Part shown: positions 25,327 through 33,926 of the stretch, piece by piece
Layout of the letters: the number at the start of each line of letters is the position of its first letter
Position numbering within the stretch: position 1 is the stretch's first letter
Source: Falseniella ignava CCUG 37419
Lineage (GTDB): Bacteria; Bacillota; Bacilli; Lactobacillales; Aerococcaceae
DNA length: 33,928 bases
Direction: 5' to 3'
Assembly (NCBI RefSeq): GCF_000301055.1
Contig: NZ_JH932301.1
Span: 79,563-113,490 of the forward strand
Notes under the pieces: generated by a model
Database searches by the model: none
What the model saw: only the letters and a program-made list of their open reading frames with translations
What the model was told of the DNA's origin: nothing
Program-made: the position numbers and the translations under genes

Positions 25327-27798
25327 ATGACGGAAGAATTTATCAATCATCGTGAAGTTCAATCGATTAGTTTGCCGGATGAAATGCGAACCTCCTTCCT
25401 CGATTATGCAATGAGTGTCATTGTTTCACGGGCCTTACCTGATGTACGTGATGGCTTGAAGCCTGTGCAACGTCGTATTTTATACGGAATGAATGAAATT
25501 GGTGTCACGCCGGATAAACCTTATAAGAAATCAGCTCGGATTGTCGGAGATGTGATGGGGAAATATCATCCACATGGGGATAGTGCAATCTATGATGCAA
25601 TGGTACGAATGGCACAACCGTTTAGTTATCGTGAAATGTTAGTAGACGGACACGGTAACTTTGGTTCAGTCGATGGTGACGGTGCAGCGGCAATGCGTTA
25701 TACCGAAGCACGTATGTCACGAATTGCGCTTGAAATGTTACGAGATATCAATAAAGATACGATTGATTTTATGGATAACTATTCGCAAGAAGAACGTGAA
25801 CCGGTTGTTTTACCTGCACGCTTTCCAAATTTATTAGTAAATGGTGCTGCTGGAATTGCGGTCGGTATGGCTACAAATATTCCACCTCATAATCTGTCTG
25901 AAGTCATCGATGGCGTGATTGCTTTAATTCATAATCCTGAAATTACGGTGGAAGAATTGATGGAATACATTCCAGGCCCAGATTTTCCAACTGGCGGGAT
26001 TGTTATGGGTAAAGCAGGGATCCGGAAAGCTTATGCGACAGGACGTGGACGTATTTATGTTCGTGCAAAAGTTGATATTGAACCGATGAGAGGCGAAAAA
26101 GAGCGAATTGTTGTGACAGAAATTCCGTATGGTGTCAATAAAGCCAAACTTGTAAAACGGATTGCAGAATTAGCTCGTGAACAAAAAATTGAAGGAATTA
26201 CCTATTGTAACGATGAATCCGGTCGAGAAGGTACTCGAATCGTGATTGAAGTTCATCGAGATGTATCAGCCAATGTAGTTTTAAATAATTTATTTAAATA
26301 TACAGCAATGCAAGTTACTTTTGGCTTCAATATGTTGGCAATTGATCATGGGGTTCCTAAGATTTTAAGTTTAAAAGAAATTTTAGAAAAATATATTGCG
26401 CATCAAGTCAATGTTATTCGTCGTCGAACAGAATTTGATAAGCGTAAAGCAGAAAATCGAGCACATATTCTTGAAGGTTTATTAATTGCACTGGACCATA
26501 TTGATGAGATTATTCATATTATTCGTTCATCTCATGATGGAGATACTGCCAAAGATAAATTAATCAGTCAATATCATTTGACCGAAGTACAAGCACAAGC
26601 CATTCTTGACATGCGATTAGTTCGATTAACAGGTTTAGAACGTGAGAAAATCGAAAAAGAACATCGAGATTTAATAGAATTAATCGAACGATTGACTGAA
26701 ATACTTGGCAGTGAGCAGCGAATCTTAGAAATTATCGAAGATGAGTTACAAGAGTTAAATTCTCGCTTCGTTGATGCGCGACGTACGGAGCTTCAAGTCG
26801 GTGAATTAACTGACATTGAAGATGAAGATTTAATCCCTGAGAGTAAAGTCTTGATTGCTTTGACGAACAACGGCTATGTTAAACGAATGGATCAAGATGA
26901 GTTCCAAGTTCAACGTCGCGGTGGCCGAGGTGTCCGTGGAATGGGATTAGGGGAAGACGATAATATTCAGACATTAATCTCTTGTTCGACTCACGATACT
27001 CTACTCTATTTCACAAATACAGGACGGGTCTTTCGAACCAAAGGCTATGATGTCCCTGAATATGGTCGTCAAGCTCGAGGATTACCAATTGTTAACTTCT
27101 TAAGTCTTGATAGTGGTGAATCGATCAAGGAAGTGATTGCGATTGAATCACGTCGAGAAGAACAAGGTGTGTCAGATGGCTACTTATTCTTTGTAACCCA
27201 ATCTGGAACGGTTAAAAAATCCAATATTAGTGATTACTTTAATATTCGTCAAAATGGCTTGATTGCTCTTAACTTGAAAGAAGATGATGAAGTAGTCAAT
27301 GTATTTGAAACAGATGGTGACCAAGCAATCATTATTGGAACGCGTCATGGTTACGCGATGGCTTTCCATGAAGAAAATGTTCGTCCGATGGGCCGAACAG
27401 CTACTGGTGTTCGAGGCATTCGTCTTCGAAAAGATGACTATGTTGTCGCAGCGGATGTATTCAACGCTGGGGAAGAAATTCTAGTGGTGACTGAAAATGG
27501 TTATGGTAAGCGAACTGCCGTAGAAGAATATAGTTTGAAAAATCGTGGTGGACTCGGTGTTCAGACTGTTCGTTTAAGTGAGAAGAGTGGGTACTTAACG
27601 GGTCTAGTTTCCACCGATGGTAGTGAGGATATTATGATTATGACGGATACAGGTGTTGTGATTCGCTTTGATATCAATGACATATCCCAAACGTCACGTG
27701 TTACCCTCGGTGTTCGAATGATTCGACTAGATGAAGGCGCGAAAGTAAGCTCATTAACTGCCATTTCTTCGGTTGAAGATGAGGATGAATCGCAATAA
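25327..27798 (+). CDS. gyrA: DNA gyrase subunit A
   Basis: GyrA is the DNA-cleaving and wrapping subunit. The 823-residue protein carries the breakage-reunion domain with catalytic Y125 ([11 protein letters not shown]). In the fluoroquinolone-binding stretch ([12 protein letters not shown]) it has S86 and D90 at the two residues where resistance mutations usually arise; both are unmutated types. The C-terminal domain has the GyrA box QRRGGRG (in [13 protein letters not shown]), which marks gyrase rather than topoisomerase IV. The tail is acidic (EDEDESQ). It is the last gene of yaaA-recF-gyrBA and ends at a strong terminator. Confidence 0.98.
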   Translation: MTEEFINHREVQSISLPDEMRTSFLDYAMSVIVSRALPDVRDGLKPVQRRILYGMNEIGVTPDKPYKKSARIVGDVMGKYHPHGDSAIYDAMVRMAQPFSYREMLVDGHGNFGSVDGDGAAAMRYTEARMSRIALEMLRDINKDTIDFMDNYSQEEREPVVLPARFPNLLVNGAAGIAVGMATNIPPHNLSEVIDGVIALIHNPEITVEELMEYIPGPDFPTGGIVMGKAGIRKAYATGRGRIYVRAKVDIEPMRGEKERIVVTEIPYGVNKAKLVKRIAELAREQKIEGITYCNDESGREGTRIVIEVHRDVSANVVLNNLFKYTAMQVTFGFNMLAIDHGVPKILSLKEILEKYIAHQVNVIRRRTEFDKRKAENRAHILEGLLIALDHIDEIIHIIRSSHDGDTAKDKLISQYHLTEVQAQAILDMRLVRLTGLEREKIEKEHRDLIELIERLTEILGSEQRILEIIEDELQELNSRFVDARRTELQVGELTDIEDEDLIPESKVLIALTNNGYVKRMDQDEFQVQRRGGRGVRGMGLGEDDNIQTLISCSTHDTLLYFTNTGRVFRTKGYDVPEYGRQARGLPIVNFLSLDSGESIKEVIAIESRREEQGVSDGYLFFVTQSGTVKKSNISDYFNIRQNGLIALNLKEDDEVVNVFETDGDQAIIIGTRHGYAMAFHEENVRPMGRTATGVRGIRLRKDDYVVAADVFNAGEEILVVTENGYGKRTAVEEYSLKNRGGLGVQTVRLSEKSGYLTGLVSTDGSEDIMIMTDTGVVIRFDINDISQTSRVTLGVRMIRLDEGAKVSSLTAISSVEDEDESQ

Positions 27799-27851
27799 GA
27801 TGATGAATAAGTATTAGTATATTTATAACTTAGATATAATAGAATAAATTT

Positions 27852-27887
27852 AAAACGCATCGCTGAGTATGTTGGCGATGCGTTTTT
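27852..27887. terminator. bidirectional terminator between gyrA and pncA
   Basis: A perfect 12-bp stem, AAAACGCATCGC/GCGATGCGTTTT (27852-27863 with 27875-27886), has an 11-base loop. T runs follow on both strands. It ends five bases before the converging pncA stop. Confidence 0.88.
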
Positions 27888-27891
27888 GCAA

Positions 27892-28443
27892 TTATGAACG
27901 AATAACATTGAATTGCAGTGTTTGTTCGAAGTGGTCCAGCGCCCATTTGTGCCCTATTTGATTGAAACTCGTGACACCTGCTTCTGGAATTGTCACATTA
28001 TAACCTAAGTTATAAGCATCTACAGAAGTGTGTAAGATACAAATATCGGTGACGACCCCAACTAACCAAATTTCCGTAATATTCCGTTCTCTTAATCGAA
28101 TATCGAGTTCTGTGCCGGCAAAAGCAGAGTATCTACGTTTATCCGACCAAAAGACATTCGGTTGCTCTTTATTATCTTGATATACTCGACCTACTTCGCC
28201 GTAGAGCTCGCGCCCCCATGTTCCTTGGATATTATGAGGTGGGAAAGCTTTGCTCTCAGGATGATATGTGTCATCAAGTACATGTAAATCATTGATAAAT
28301 GCTACAAAATCTCCCTGTTTAATAAAATCCCCAGCTAAATCAGCAATATAAGTATCAAGTGCTTGAGCAGGTTCACCCGCTGTTAAAGCACCTTCTGAAC
28401 TGACAAAGTCGTTTGAATAATCGACAATAATTAGACCTCGCAT
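27892..28443 (-). CDS. pncA: isochorismatase-family hydrolase, probable nicotinamidase PncA
   Basis: The 183-residue cysteine hydrolase has the PncA triad: D8 (IIVDYSNDF), K102 (WSDKRRYSAF) and C135 (VTDICILHTS). Metal-binding residues D52, H54, H61 and H70 lie in NDLHVLDDTYHPESKAFPPH. Nicotinamidase converts nicotinamide to nicotinate for NAD recycling. The metal site makes this better supported than a generic isochorismatase. GAGGTAA precedes the ATG. It has its own promoter, stands alone, and is the only minus-strand gene to the right of oriC, so it is read head-on to the fork. Confidence 0.88.
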   Translation of the reverse strand: MRGLIIVDYSNDFVSSEGALTAGEPAQALDTYIADLAGDFIKQGDFVAFINDLHVLDDTYHPESKAFPPHNIQGTWGRELYGEVGRVYQDNKEQPNVFWSDKRRYSAFAGTELDIRLRERNITEIWLVGVVTDICILHTSVDAYNLGYNVTIPEAGVTSFNQIGHKWALDHFEQTLQFNVIRS

Positions 28444-28475
28444 TGTGTTACCTCATTTCGTAATCATTTAGTACA

Positions 28476-28484
28476 ATTATATCA
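28476..28484 (-). promoter_or_regulatory. extended -10 promoter for pncA
   Basis: Minus-strand TGATATAAT (TGn plus TATAAT; 28476-28484) lies about 35 bases before the ATG. No -35 of good quality is seen, which is common when the -10 is extended. Confidence 0.5.
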
Positions 28485-28550
28485 TGTAAAAGTTTTTAGA
28501 GGGCAATAAATTAGCTTTTTTTTACTATGAAAATTAGCTTTAAAATGCAC

Positions 28551-28579
28551 TTGCTTAAAGTGCTTCTGTCTTGTATAAT
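28551..28579 (+). promoter_or_regulatory. promoter of rpsF-ssb-rpsR
   Basis: TTGCTT (28551-28556), a 17-base spacer and TATAAT (28574-28579). Transcription should start about 28586, just before the first leader hairpin. Confidence 0.75.
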
Positions 28580-28589
28580 TAATTGATGT

Positions 28590-28650
28590 GAGTATTATCA
28601 AAATAATACTCTCCTTGCTCTATTCAATAGAGCCATTAGACCATAAGGAG
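28590..28650 (+). ncRNA. structured rpsF leader that can mask the ribosome-binding site
   Basis: Two perfect hairpins lie in tandem: GAGTATTAT/ATAATACTC (28590-28598 with 28603-28611) and GCTCTAT/ATAGAGC (28617-28623 with 28627-28633). In addition CTCCTT (28611-28616) is complementary to AAGGAG (28645-28650), the Shine-Dalgarno of rpsF. This pairing closes a stem around the second hairpin with an 11-base unpaired 3' strand containing GACCA. S6:S18-binding leaders are known before rpsF in many bacteria and repress the operon. This may be the local version, but the conserved CCG loop is not clearly present. Confidence 0.5.
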
Positions 28651-28659
28651 GTGCAAGTG

Positions 28660-28959
28660 ATGAGCCAATCAACAAAGTATGAAATCATATATATTATCCG
28701 TCCTGATTTAAACGACGATGAAAAGAAAGAGTTAGTTGAACGTTTTGACGGTATTTTAACTGACAACGGTACAACAATCGAAGAATCAGCTGATTGGGGT
28801 AAACGTCGCTTAGCATATGAAATTAATGATTACCGTGAAGGTGTATATCATTTAATTCATGCTACAGCAAACGATTCTCGTGGAATCGATGAATTCGACC
28901 GTTTAGCTCGTATCAATCGCGGTATCTTACGTCATTTAATTACACGCGTTGAAGAATAA
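28660..28959 (+). CDS. rpsF: 30S ribosomal protein S6
   Basis: The 99-residue protein ([31 protein letters not shown]...) is S6, which pairs with S18 on the central domain of 16S r[28 protein letters not shown] is the typical core. The frame is open 24 codons upstream, but those codons are the structured leader. The ATG at 28660 has AAGGAGGTG in front. It heads the conserved rpsF-ssb-rpsR operon. Its stop codon is followed without a gap by a parS site. Confidence 0.97.
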   Translation: MSQSTKYEIIYIIRPDLNDDEKKELVERFDGILTDNGTTIEESADWGKRRLAYEINDYREGVYHLIHATANDSRGIDEFDRLARINRGILRHLITRVEE

Positions 28960-28975
28960 TGTTTCACGTGAAACA
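28960..28975. other. parS: parS site 1 (ParB/Spo0J-binding palindrome)
   Basis: TGTTTCACGTGAAACA is a perfect 16-bp palindrome identical to the well-known Firmicute parS core. It begins at the base after the rpsF stop and ends before the ssb Shine-Dalgarno, inside a transcribed operon. Confidence 0.93.
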
Positions 28976-28991
28976 CTAGGAGGGTAATCTA

Positions 28992-29537
28992 ATGAATTCT
29001 GTTCAATTAGTCGGCCGATTAACGAGAGAGGTAGATTTAAAATTTACTCAATCAGGCATAGCAATGGGAACATTTACATTAGCAGTCAATCGTAACTTCA
29101 CGAACCAACAAGGTGAACGCGAAGCAGACTTTATTAATTGTGTCATTTGGCGCAAGTCAGCTGAAAATTTTGCGAATTTCACTCGCAAAGGTTCACAAGT
29201 CGGTGTTGAAGGACGAATTCAAACGCGTAATTATGAGAATCAGCAAGGACAACGTGTTTATGTTACCGAAGTTGTAGTGGAACAGTTCCACTTATTAGAA
29301 CCAAAATCTGTGACTGAACAACGTCCTCGTGGAGAGTCTCAAAATAATTCTTATAATCAAAATCAAAATTTTAACTCATCTTATCAAAATAATTACGGTA
29401 ACTCATCCAATCAATTCAATGCAAACAATAATGCATCGAATTCAAATCAATATAATCCTTCATTTGATCAATCACCATTCAGTGGATATGATCAAGGTGA
29501 AGCCATTGATATTTCTGAAGATGATTTACCATTTTAA
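28992..29537 (+). CDS. ssb: single-stranded DNA-binding protein
   Basis: SSB coats single-stranded DNA at forks and recruits partners. Residues 1 to about 106 form the OB fold ([20 protein letters not shown]..., [17 protein letters not shown]). About residues 112-170 are an Asn/Gln/Ser-rich linker. The last residues DISEDDLPF are the acidic tip that binds partner proteins. The length (181) is normal. The ATG has AGGAGGG upstream. It lies between rpsF and rpsR as in most Firmicutes. Confidence 0.97.
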   Translation: MNSVQLVGRLTREVDLKFTQSGIAMGTFTLAVNRNFTNQQGEREADFINCVIWRKSAENFANFTRKGSQVGVEGRIQTRNYENQQGQRVYVTEVVVEQFHLLEPKSVTEQRPRGESQNNSYNQNQNFNSSYQNNYGNSSNQFNANNNASNSNQYNPSFDQSPFSGYDQGEAIDISEDDLPF

Positions 29538-29573
29538 TAAGAAGTTCGTTTAAATATTTAAGGAGGAATTCAC

Positions 29574-29807
29574 ATGGCACAACGTCGTGGTGGAAGACGC
29601 AGAAGAAAAGTATGTTATTTCTGTGCTAATAAAATTGACCATGTTGACTATAAAAATGTTGAGCTATTGAACCGTTTCGTATCTGAAAAAGGTAAAATCT
29701 TACCTCGTCGCGTTACGGGAACATGTGCAAAACATCAACGTACATTAACTACAGCAATTAAACGTGCACGTATGATTGCATTATTACCATTTGTAGTTCA
29801 AGACTAA
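29574..29807 (+). CDS. rpsR: 30S ribosomal protein S18, cysteine-containing (C+) form
   Basis: The 77-residue S18 has the typical C-terminus [35 protein letters not shown]. It keeps CYFC near the N-terminus and CAKH in the middle, three Cys and one His able to hold zinc. Many lactic-acid relatives have lost these residues (C- form). S18 binds 16S rRNA together with S6, whose gene is in the same operon. TAAGGAGG precedes the ATG, and a terminator follows 12 bases after the stop. Confidence 0.97.
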   Translation: MAQRRGGRRRRKVCYFCANKIDHVDYKNVELLNRFVSEKGKILPRRVTGTCAKHQRTLTTAIKRARMIALLPFVVQD

Positions 29808-29818
29808 TTAGAATGAAA

Positions 29819-29846
29819 GAGCTAACCTCAGTGTTAGTTCTTTTTT
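29819..29846 (+). terminator. terminator after rpsR
   Basis: GAGCTAAC (29819-29826) pairs with GTTAGTTC (29833-29840), including one G-U, around a six-base loop. Six Ts follow (29841-29846). The last T is the first base of a parS site, so terminator and parS abut. Confidence 0.8.
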
Positions 29847-29861
29847 GTTTCACGTGAAACA
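29846..29861. other. parS: parS site 2
   Basis: A second exact copy of TGTTTCACGTGAAACA, 886 bases from the first, lies between the rpsR terminator and the gdpP promoter. Confidence 0.93.
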
Positions 29862-29893
29862 TTATACCAATCATGGCTAAACATTGAATTATA

Positions 29894-29902
29894 TGATAAA
29901 AT
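29894..29902 (+). promoter_or_regulatory. possible extended -10 promoter for gdpP-rplI
   Basis: TGATAAAAT (TGn plus TAAAAT) lies 32 bases before the gdpP ATG. No clear -35 is present; a nearby TATGAT (29892-29897) is an alternative. Some promoter is needed here because the rpsR terminator is upstream. Confidence 0.4.
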
Positions 29903-29934
29903 AAGCGATATACATTGAAGGAAAGAGGTGAAGT

Positions 29935-31944
29935 ATGTTAGATAAGGATCGTATTAAACAATTTATGAAATTATTTCATTCTTTAGAGATTGGTTGGCAA
30001 GTTTATAGTATAACGATAATTTATTTACTAATCACATTCGCGGCACTATTTCTTCGCTGGCAAATTGGTCTCATGCTTCTATTCTTACTAATTATTACAT
30101 TTTTTGTTTTATACTTTAACTATGAGAATATTATTCGTAATTTAAATTTAATTGCGAATCAACTTTCAACCGATGTTAAAAATGCCCAGGAAGATTCAAT
30201 TTATCGTGCGCCGATAGGTGTCCTACTTTATAATCCCTCGGATCACCGAATCAAATGGATTAATCCAATGATGCAACATATGTTAGGGGATAAAGATTTG
30301 GTGGGCACGGTTATGGATGAAATTGATGAAAAATTTGTCGACTTATTATCTGGAGATGACAAGCAATGGCAAATTATGAATTATCGTAATCATTCCTATA
30401 AAGTACTTCATCAAAAAGAGTCGAATGCACTCTATTTAATGGATGTGACAGAGGAAGTAGATATTCGTAATTTAAGAAAAATAGACCGGACAGTATTTGG
30501 TTATCTTTTCCTAGATGACTACAATGAAATTGTTGAATCAATGGATGATAAGCAGTCGACAACGTTTGACTCAGAGGTTATTACGGATATAAATTATTGG
30601 GCTAAAGAATATGGTATATATATGAAGCGAATTGATGATGAAAAATTCATTCTTCTCCTTAACCAATATGTTTTAGAACAACTAGAGAAAGACCGTTTCA
30701 AATACTACGATACACTGCGTGAGAAGTATTTAACACGTAATACTCCACTTTCATTTAGTATCGGAATTGCTTACCCCGAAGAAGATATGTATTCAATTGA
30801 TGAATTAGCCATCCAGGCGCAAGCAAATTTAGATTTAGCGCTAGGACGCGGGGGCGATCAAGTCGTAGTCCGGTCGAAAAGCGAGCGTGCACGTTTCTAT
30901 GGTGGTAAAACAGATCAAAGTCAGAAACGAACCAATATCCGTTCAAGATTAGTCTACCAAGGGTTAAAAACATCGATTACTCATGCGGATAATATTATTA
31001 TCGGTGGGCATCGAACTCCTGACTTAGATTCAATTGGTTCAGCATTGGGACTATATCGAATTTGTAAAATCTTAAAGAAACCGACTTATATTGTCGTTAA
31101 TGAAGAAGATTTTAATAAAGACGTTCGAAAATTACTTGAGATGGAGCAAGCGGCAGGACTATGGGATGCTGAAATATTAGTCGATATTGACCATGCTAAA
31201 CAAGTCGCAACAAAAAATTCATTAGTTGTAATGGTTGACCATCATCGCCCAAGCTTAAGTGAAGTCGAGCCGTTGATTGGTAAATATGATACGGTGATTA
31301 TTGACCATCACCGTCGTGGTGAAGAATTTCCAGAAGGACCGGTACTCACTTATATTGAACCGTACGCATCATCAACAAGTGAGATGATTACGGAATTCTT
31401 TATTAATATGCGTAATACGACGGAATCATTGAATGAATTTGAAGCAACGGCATTATTAGCGGGTGTAATTGTAGATACGAATAACTTTACCAATCGAACA
31501 GGGTCAAGAACTTTTGATGTGGCAAGTTATTTAAAATCACGTGGTGCCGATTCTGGACAAATTCAACGGATTATGCGAGAAAATCTAGCTCATATGCTGC
31601 AACGTAGTGAAATGTTGGAAAAAACTCAAATGATTGAAGGAAAATATGCGGTTATCGTGGCGGATAATGATATTATTATTGATAATGTTACTGCGGCTCA
31701 ATCAGCAGATTTCCTTCTTGAAGTGGAAGATGTTGAAGCTTCCTTTGTTATCTACCGACGTACAGAAAATACTGTAGGTATTAGTGCGCGAAGTCTCGGT
31801 GAAGAAAATGTTCAAACAATTATGGAACGTCTCGGTGGCGGCGGTCATTTATCCAATGCGGCTACCCAAATCGAAGGTGTAACAACACAAGAAGCGTACA
31901 ACCAGTTGTTTGACCAGTTAATTGATCAATCTCAAGGAGGTTAG
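29935..31944 (+). CDS. gdpP: cyclic-di-AMP phosphodiesterase GdpP
   Basis: GdpP hydrolyses c-di-AMP to pApA and so affects osmolyte transport, cell-wall homeostasis and beta-lactam tolerance. The 669-residue protein has two membrane spans (about 22-40 and 44-62), a PAS-like domain (about 85-150), a degenerate GGDEF domain (about 170-305) with no GGDEF motif, and a C-terminal DHH/DHHA1 phosphodiesterase. The active-site residues are visible: H359, D363 and D365 (GGHRTPDLDS), D435-H436-H437 (VDHH), a second IDHH, and GGGGHLSNAA in DHHA1. AGAGGTGAAG precedes the ATG. rplI starts three bases after its stop, a pairing conserved in Firmicutes. Confidence 0.97.
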   Translation: MLDKDRIKQFMKLFHSLEIGWQVYSITIIYLLITFAALFLRWQIGLMLLFLLIITFFVLYFNYENIIRNLNLIANQLSTDVKNAQEDSIYRAPIGVLLYNPSDHRIKWINPMMQHMLGDKDLVGTVMDEIDEKFVDLLSGDDKQWQIMNYRNHSYKVLHQKESNALYLMDVTEEVDIRNLRKIDRTVFGYLFLDDYNEIVESMDDKQSTTFDSEVITDINYWAKEYGIYMKRIDDEKFILLLNQYVLEQLEKDRFKYYDTLREKYLTRNTPLSFSIGIAYPEEDMYSIDELAIQAQANLDLALGRGGDQVVVRSKSERARFYGGKTDQSQKRTNIRSRLVYQGLKTSITHADNIIIGGHRTPDLDSIGSALGLYRICKILKKPTYIVVNEEDFNKDVRKLLEMEQAAGLWDAEILVDIDHAKQVATKNSLVVMVDHHRPSLSEVEPLIGKYDTVIIDHHRRGEEFPEGPVLTYIEPYASSTSEMITEFFINMRNTTESLNEFEATALLAGVIVDTNNFTNRTGSRTFDVASYLKSRGADSGQIQRIMRENLAHMLQRSEMLEKTQMIEGKYAVIVADNDIIIDNVTAAQSADFLLEVEDVEASFVIYRRTENTVGISARSLGEENVQTIMERLGGGGHLSNAATQIEGVTTQEAYNQLFDQLIDQSQGG

Positions 31945-31947
31945 AAA

Positions 31948-32400
31948 ATGAAAGTTATTTTATTACAAGATGTACGTAAGCAAGGTAAAAAAGGCGATGT
32001 AATTGAAGTAAGTCCAGGTTATGGTCGTAATTATTTAATTAAAAATAATTTAGCTAAAGAAGCGGACGCAGGCGCCTTAAATAAGCTAAAATCTCAACAA
32101 AAAGCGAATGCACGTAAAGCAGAAGAGGAACACCAAGAAGCATTACAAGTACAAAAAGAAATTAATCGTGAAGAATGTGTTGTTACGATTCCGGTTAAGA
32201 TTGGTGAAGAAGGTCGGGTCTTCGGAACGATTACTTCAAAGCAAATTGCAGAGGAGCTTGAAAAACAACAGAATATTCAAGTTGATCGCCGTAAAATTCA
32301 ATTAGATGAGAATTTGGCTGCTGTAGGTGATTACCAAGTACCAATCAAATTGCATCCAGAAGTTACTGCAGAAATTAAAGTTCGCGTTATCGAAGAGTAA
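31948..32400 (+). CDS. rplI: 50S ribosomal protein L9
   Basis: The 150-residue protein begins MKVILLQDVRKQGKKGDVIEVSPGYGRNYL, the L9 N-terminal domain that binds 23S rRNA. A long helix follows (about 41-75, rich in Lys/Glu/Ala), then the C-terminal domain (GRVFGTITSKQIAEEL...). Its AAGGAGG lies in the end of gdpP, so translation is closely linked. A terminator follows 12 bases after the stop. Confidence 0.97.
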   Translation: MKVILLQDVRKQGKKGDVIEVSPGYGRNYLIKNNLAKEADAGALNKLKSQQKANARKAEEEHQEALQVQKEINREECVVTIPVKIGEEGRVFGTITSKQIAEELEKQQNIQVDRRKIQLDENLAAVGDYQVPIKLHPEVTAEIKVRVIEE

Positions 32401-32412
32401 TTATTAGATTTT

Positions 32413-32440
32413 GAGTAGGACTGAGTTCCTACTCTTTTTT
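32413..32440 (+). terminator. terminator after rplI
   Basis: GAGTAGGA (32413-32420) pairs perfectly with TCCTACTC (32427-32434) around a six-base loop, followed by six Ts (32435-32440). Confidence 0.88.
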
Positions 32441-32453
32441 ATACAAAATGATG

Positions 32454-32459
32454 TATAAT
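32454..32459 (+). promoter_or_regulatory. possible dnaB promoter (-10 element)
   Basis: A perfect TATAAT lies 14 bases after the rplI terminator and 28 bases before the dnaB ATG. The -35 position falls in the terminator T-run and is poor. Confidence 0.4.
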
Positions 32460-32487
32460 AAGATAGAATATTAAAAGAGGTGAACCG

Positions 32488-33879
32488 ATGGAAAACCTAG
32501 AATCAATGAATTATCAATTGCCTAATAGTATTGAAGCTGAAAAAGCCGTGCTCGGTTCATTAATGTTGGATTCAGTACAAGTTGGGACGATTCAATCAAT
32601 TATAACGGATGATGATTTTTATTTAGAGAAGCATCGTAAGATATTCCAAGCGATGGAGCAATTATTTGATCAAGAACGGACGATTGATGTCGTAACTTTG
32701 ATTGATCTTTTGAGGTCTGTCAATGAGTTAGATAATGTAGGTGGCGAAGAATATATTATAGAATTATGGGAAGAGACGCCATCCGCCGCTAATGCAGATA
32801 ACTATGCGCAAATTATTAGTGATAAAGCGCAACTACGTCGTTTATTCCATGCAGCCGATAAGGTCCGTAAAGCTGCGATGCAAGAAGGCGATACGGTAAA
32901 TAATATTATTGATGAAAGTGAACGATTAATCCTTTCTGTCGGAGAGAACAATCAAAATGATAAACTTCGCTCGATTCGTCCACTCATTTCTGAAGCGTTT
33001 GAACGCGTCGAAGAACTATCGAAGCTAAAAAAAGAAGTGGTTGGATTGCCAACGGGCTATGTTCAATTGGATAAGTTAACAACGGGATTTCATCCTGATC
33101 AACTCATTATCATTGCCGCTCGCCCTTCTGTGGGTAAAACAGCATTTGCCTTAAATATTGCACAAAATGTGGCTACCAAACAGAAAGTCCCAGTTGCTAT
33201 CTTCTCGCTCGAGATGGGTGCCTTGGACTTAGTAAATCGAATTATTTGTGCAGAAGGTAATATTGATGCGACGAACTTACGAACGGGACAGTTAACGGAT
33301 AGTGAATGGGATAGTTTTGCCCTTGCTACCAATGTGTTAGCCGATGCACCAATCTATATTGATGATTCACCTGGGATAAAAGTATCTGAAATTCGTGCAA
33401 AGTGTCGACGTTTGAAGCAAGAAAGGGCCGATTTAGGTCTAATTGTAATTGACTACTTGCAATTAATCGATGGAAGTGGTCGAACTGAAAACCGTCAACA
33501 AGAAGTTTCTGAAATCTCTCGTCAGTTGAAAAAATTGGCGAAAGAATTAGCAGTTCCTGTGATTGCGCTAAGTCAGCTATCGCGTGGCGTTGAACATCGA
33601 CAAAATAAACGACCAATGTTAGCGGATATTCGTGAATCCGGATCGATTGAGCAAGATGCTGATATTGTAGCATTTCTCTACCGGGAAGATTACCATCAAC
33701 AAGATGAAGACGAAGAGTCAGCGCCATCGATTGGAGATATGCCGAATAATACGATTGAAGTTATTATCGCCAAGAACCGTGCAGGAGCGCGCGATACGGT
33801 GAAGTTATTATTCAAAAAAGAATATAATAAGTTCTCGTCATTAGTTCCATTTGACGAGTCTCAAATCCCCCCTGTCTAA
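32488..33879 (+). CDS. dnaB: replicative DNA helicase DnaB (DnaC in Bacillus naming)
   Basis: This is the hexameric helicase that unwinds DNA at the fork. The 463-residue protein has the N-terminal DnaB domain (about 10-110, PNSIEAEKAVLGSLMLDS) and a RecA-like ATPase with Walker A ARPSVGKTAF (K217, T218), SLEMGALDLVNRI, Walker B LIVIDYLQLI, and HRQNKRPMLADIRESGSIEQDADIV. The insertion around residues 395-410 (QQDEDEESAPSIGD) is acidic and typical of Gram-positive forms. AAAGAGGTG precedes the ATG. No intein is present. A parS site begins five bases after the stop. Confidence 0.97.
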   Translation: MENLESMNYQLPNSIEAEKAVLGSLMLDSVQVGTIQSIITDDDFYLEKHRKIFQAMEQLFDQERTIDVVTLIDLLRSVNELDNVGGEEYIIELWEETPSAANADNYAQIISDKAQLRRLFHAADKVRKAAMQEGDTVNNIIDESERLILSVGENNQNDKLRSIRPLISEAFERVEELSKLKKEVVGLPTGYVQLDKLTTGFHPDQLIIIAARPSVGKTAFALNIAQNVATKQKVPVAIFSLEMGALDLVNRIICAEGNIDATNLRTGQLTDSEWDSFALATNVLADAPIYIDDSPGIKVSEIRAKCRRLKQERADLGLIVIDYLQLIDGSGRTENRQQEVSEISRQLKKLAKELAVPVIALSQLSRGVEHRQNKRPMLADIRESGSIEQDADIVAFLYREDYHQQDEDEESAPSIGDMPNNTIEVIIAKNRAGARDTVKLLFKKEYNKFSSLVPFDESQIPPV

Positions 33880-33883
33880 TAAA

Positions 33884-33899
33884 TGTTTCACGTGAAACA
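33884..33899. other. parS: parS site 3
   Basis: A third exact TGTTTCACGTGAAACA lies between the dnaB stop and its terminator, 4038 bases from the second site. Confidence 0.93.
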
Positions 33900-33904
33900 A
33901 AAAC

Positions 33905-33926
33905 CCTCACATTACAAAATGTGAGG
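33905..33926 (+). terminator. terminator after dnaB (cut by window end)
   Basis: CCTCACATT (33905-33913) pairs perfectly with AATGTGAGG (33918-33926) around a four-base loop. The T tract has just begun when the window stops. Confidence 0.75.

Noticed and set aside
28588-28659. N-terminal extension of S6
   Set aside because: The extra 24 codons are the hairpin leader. AAGGAGGTG precedes the internal ATG at 28660, which gives the normal S6 length.
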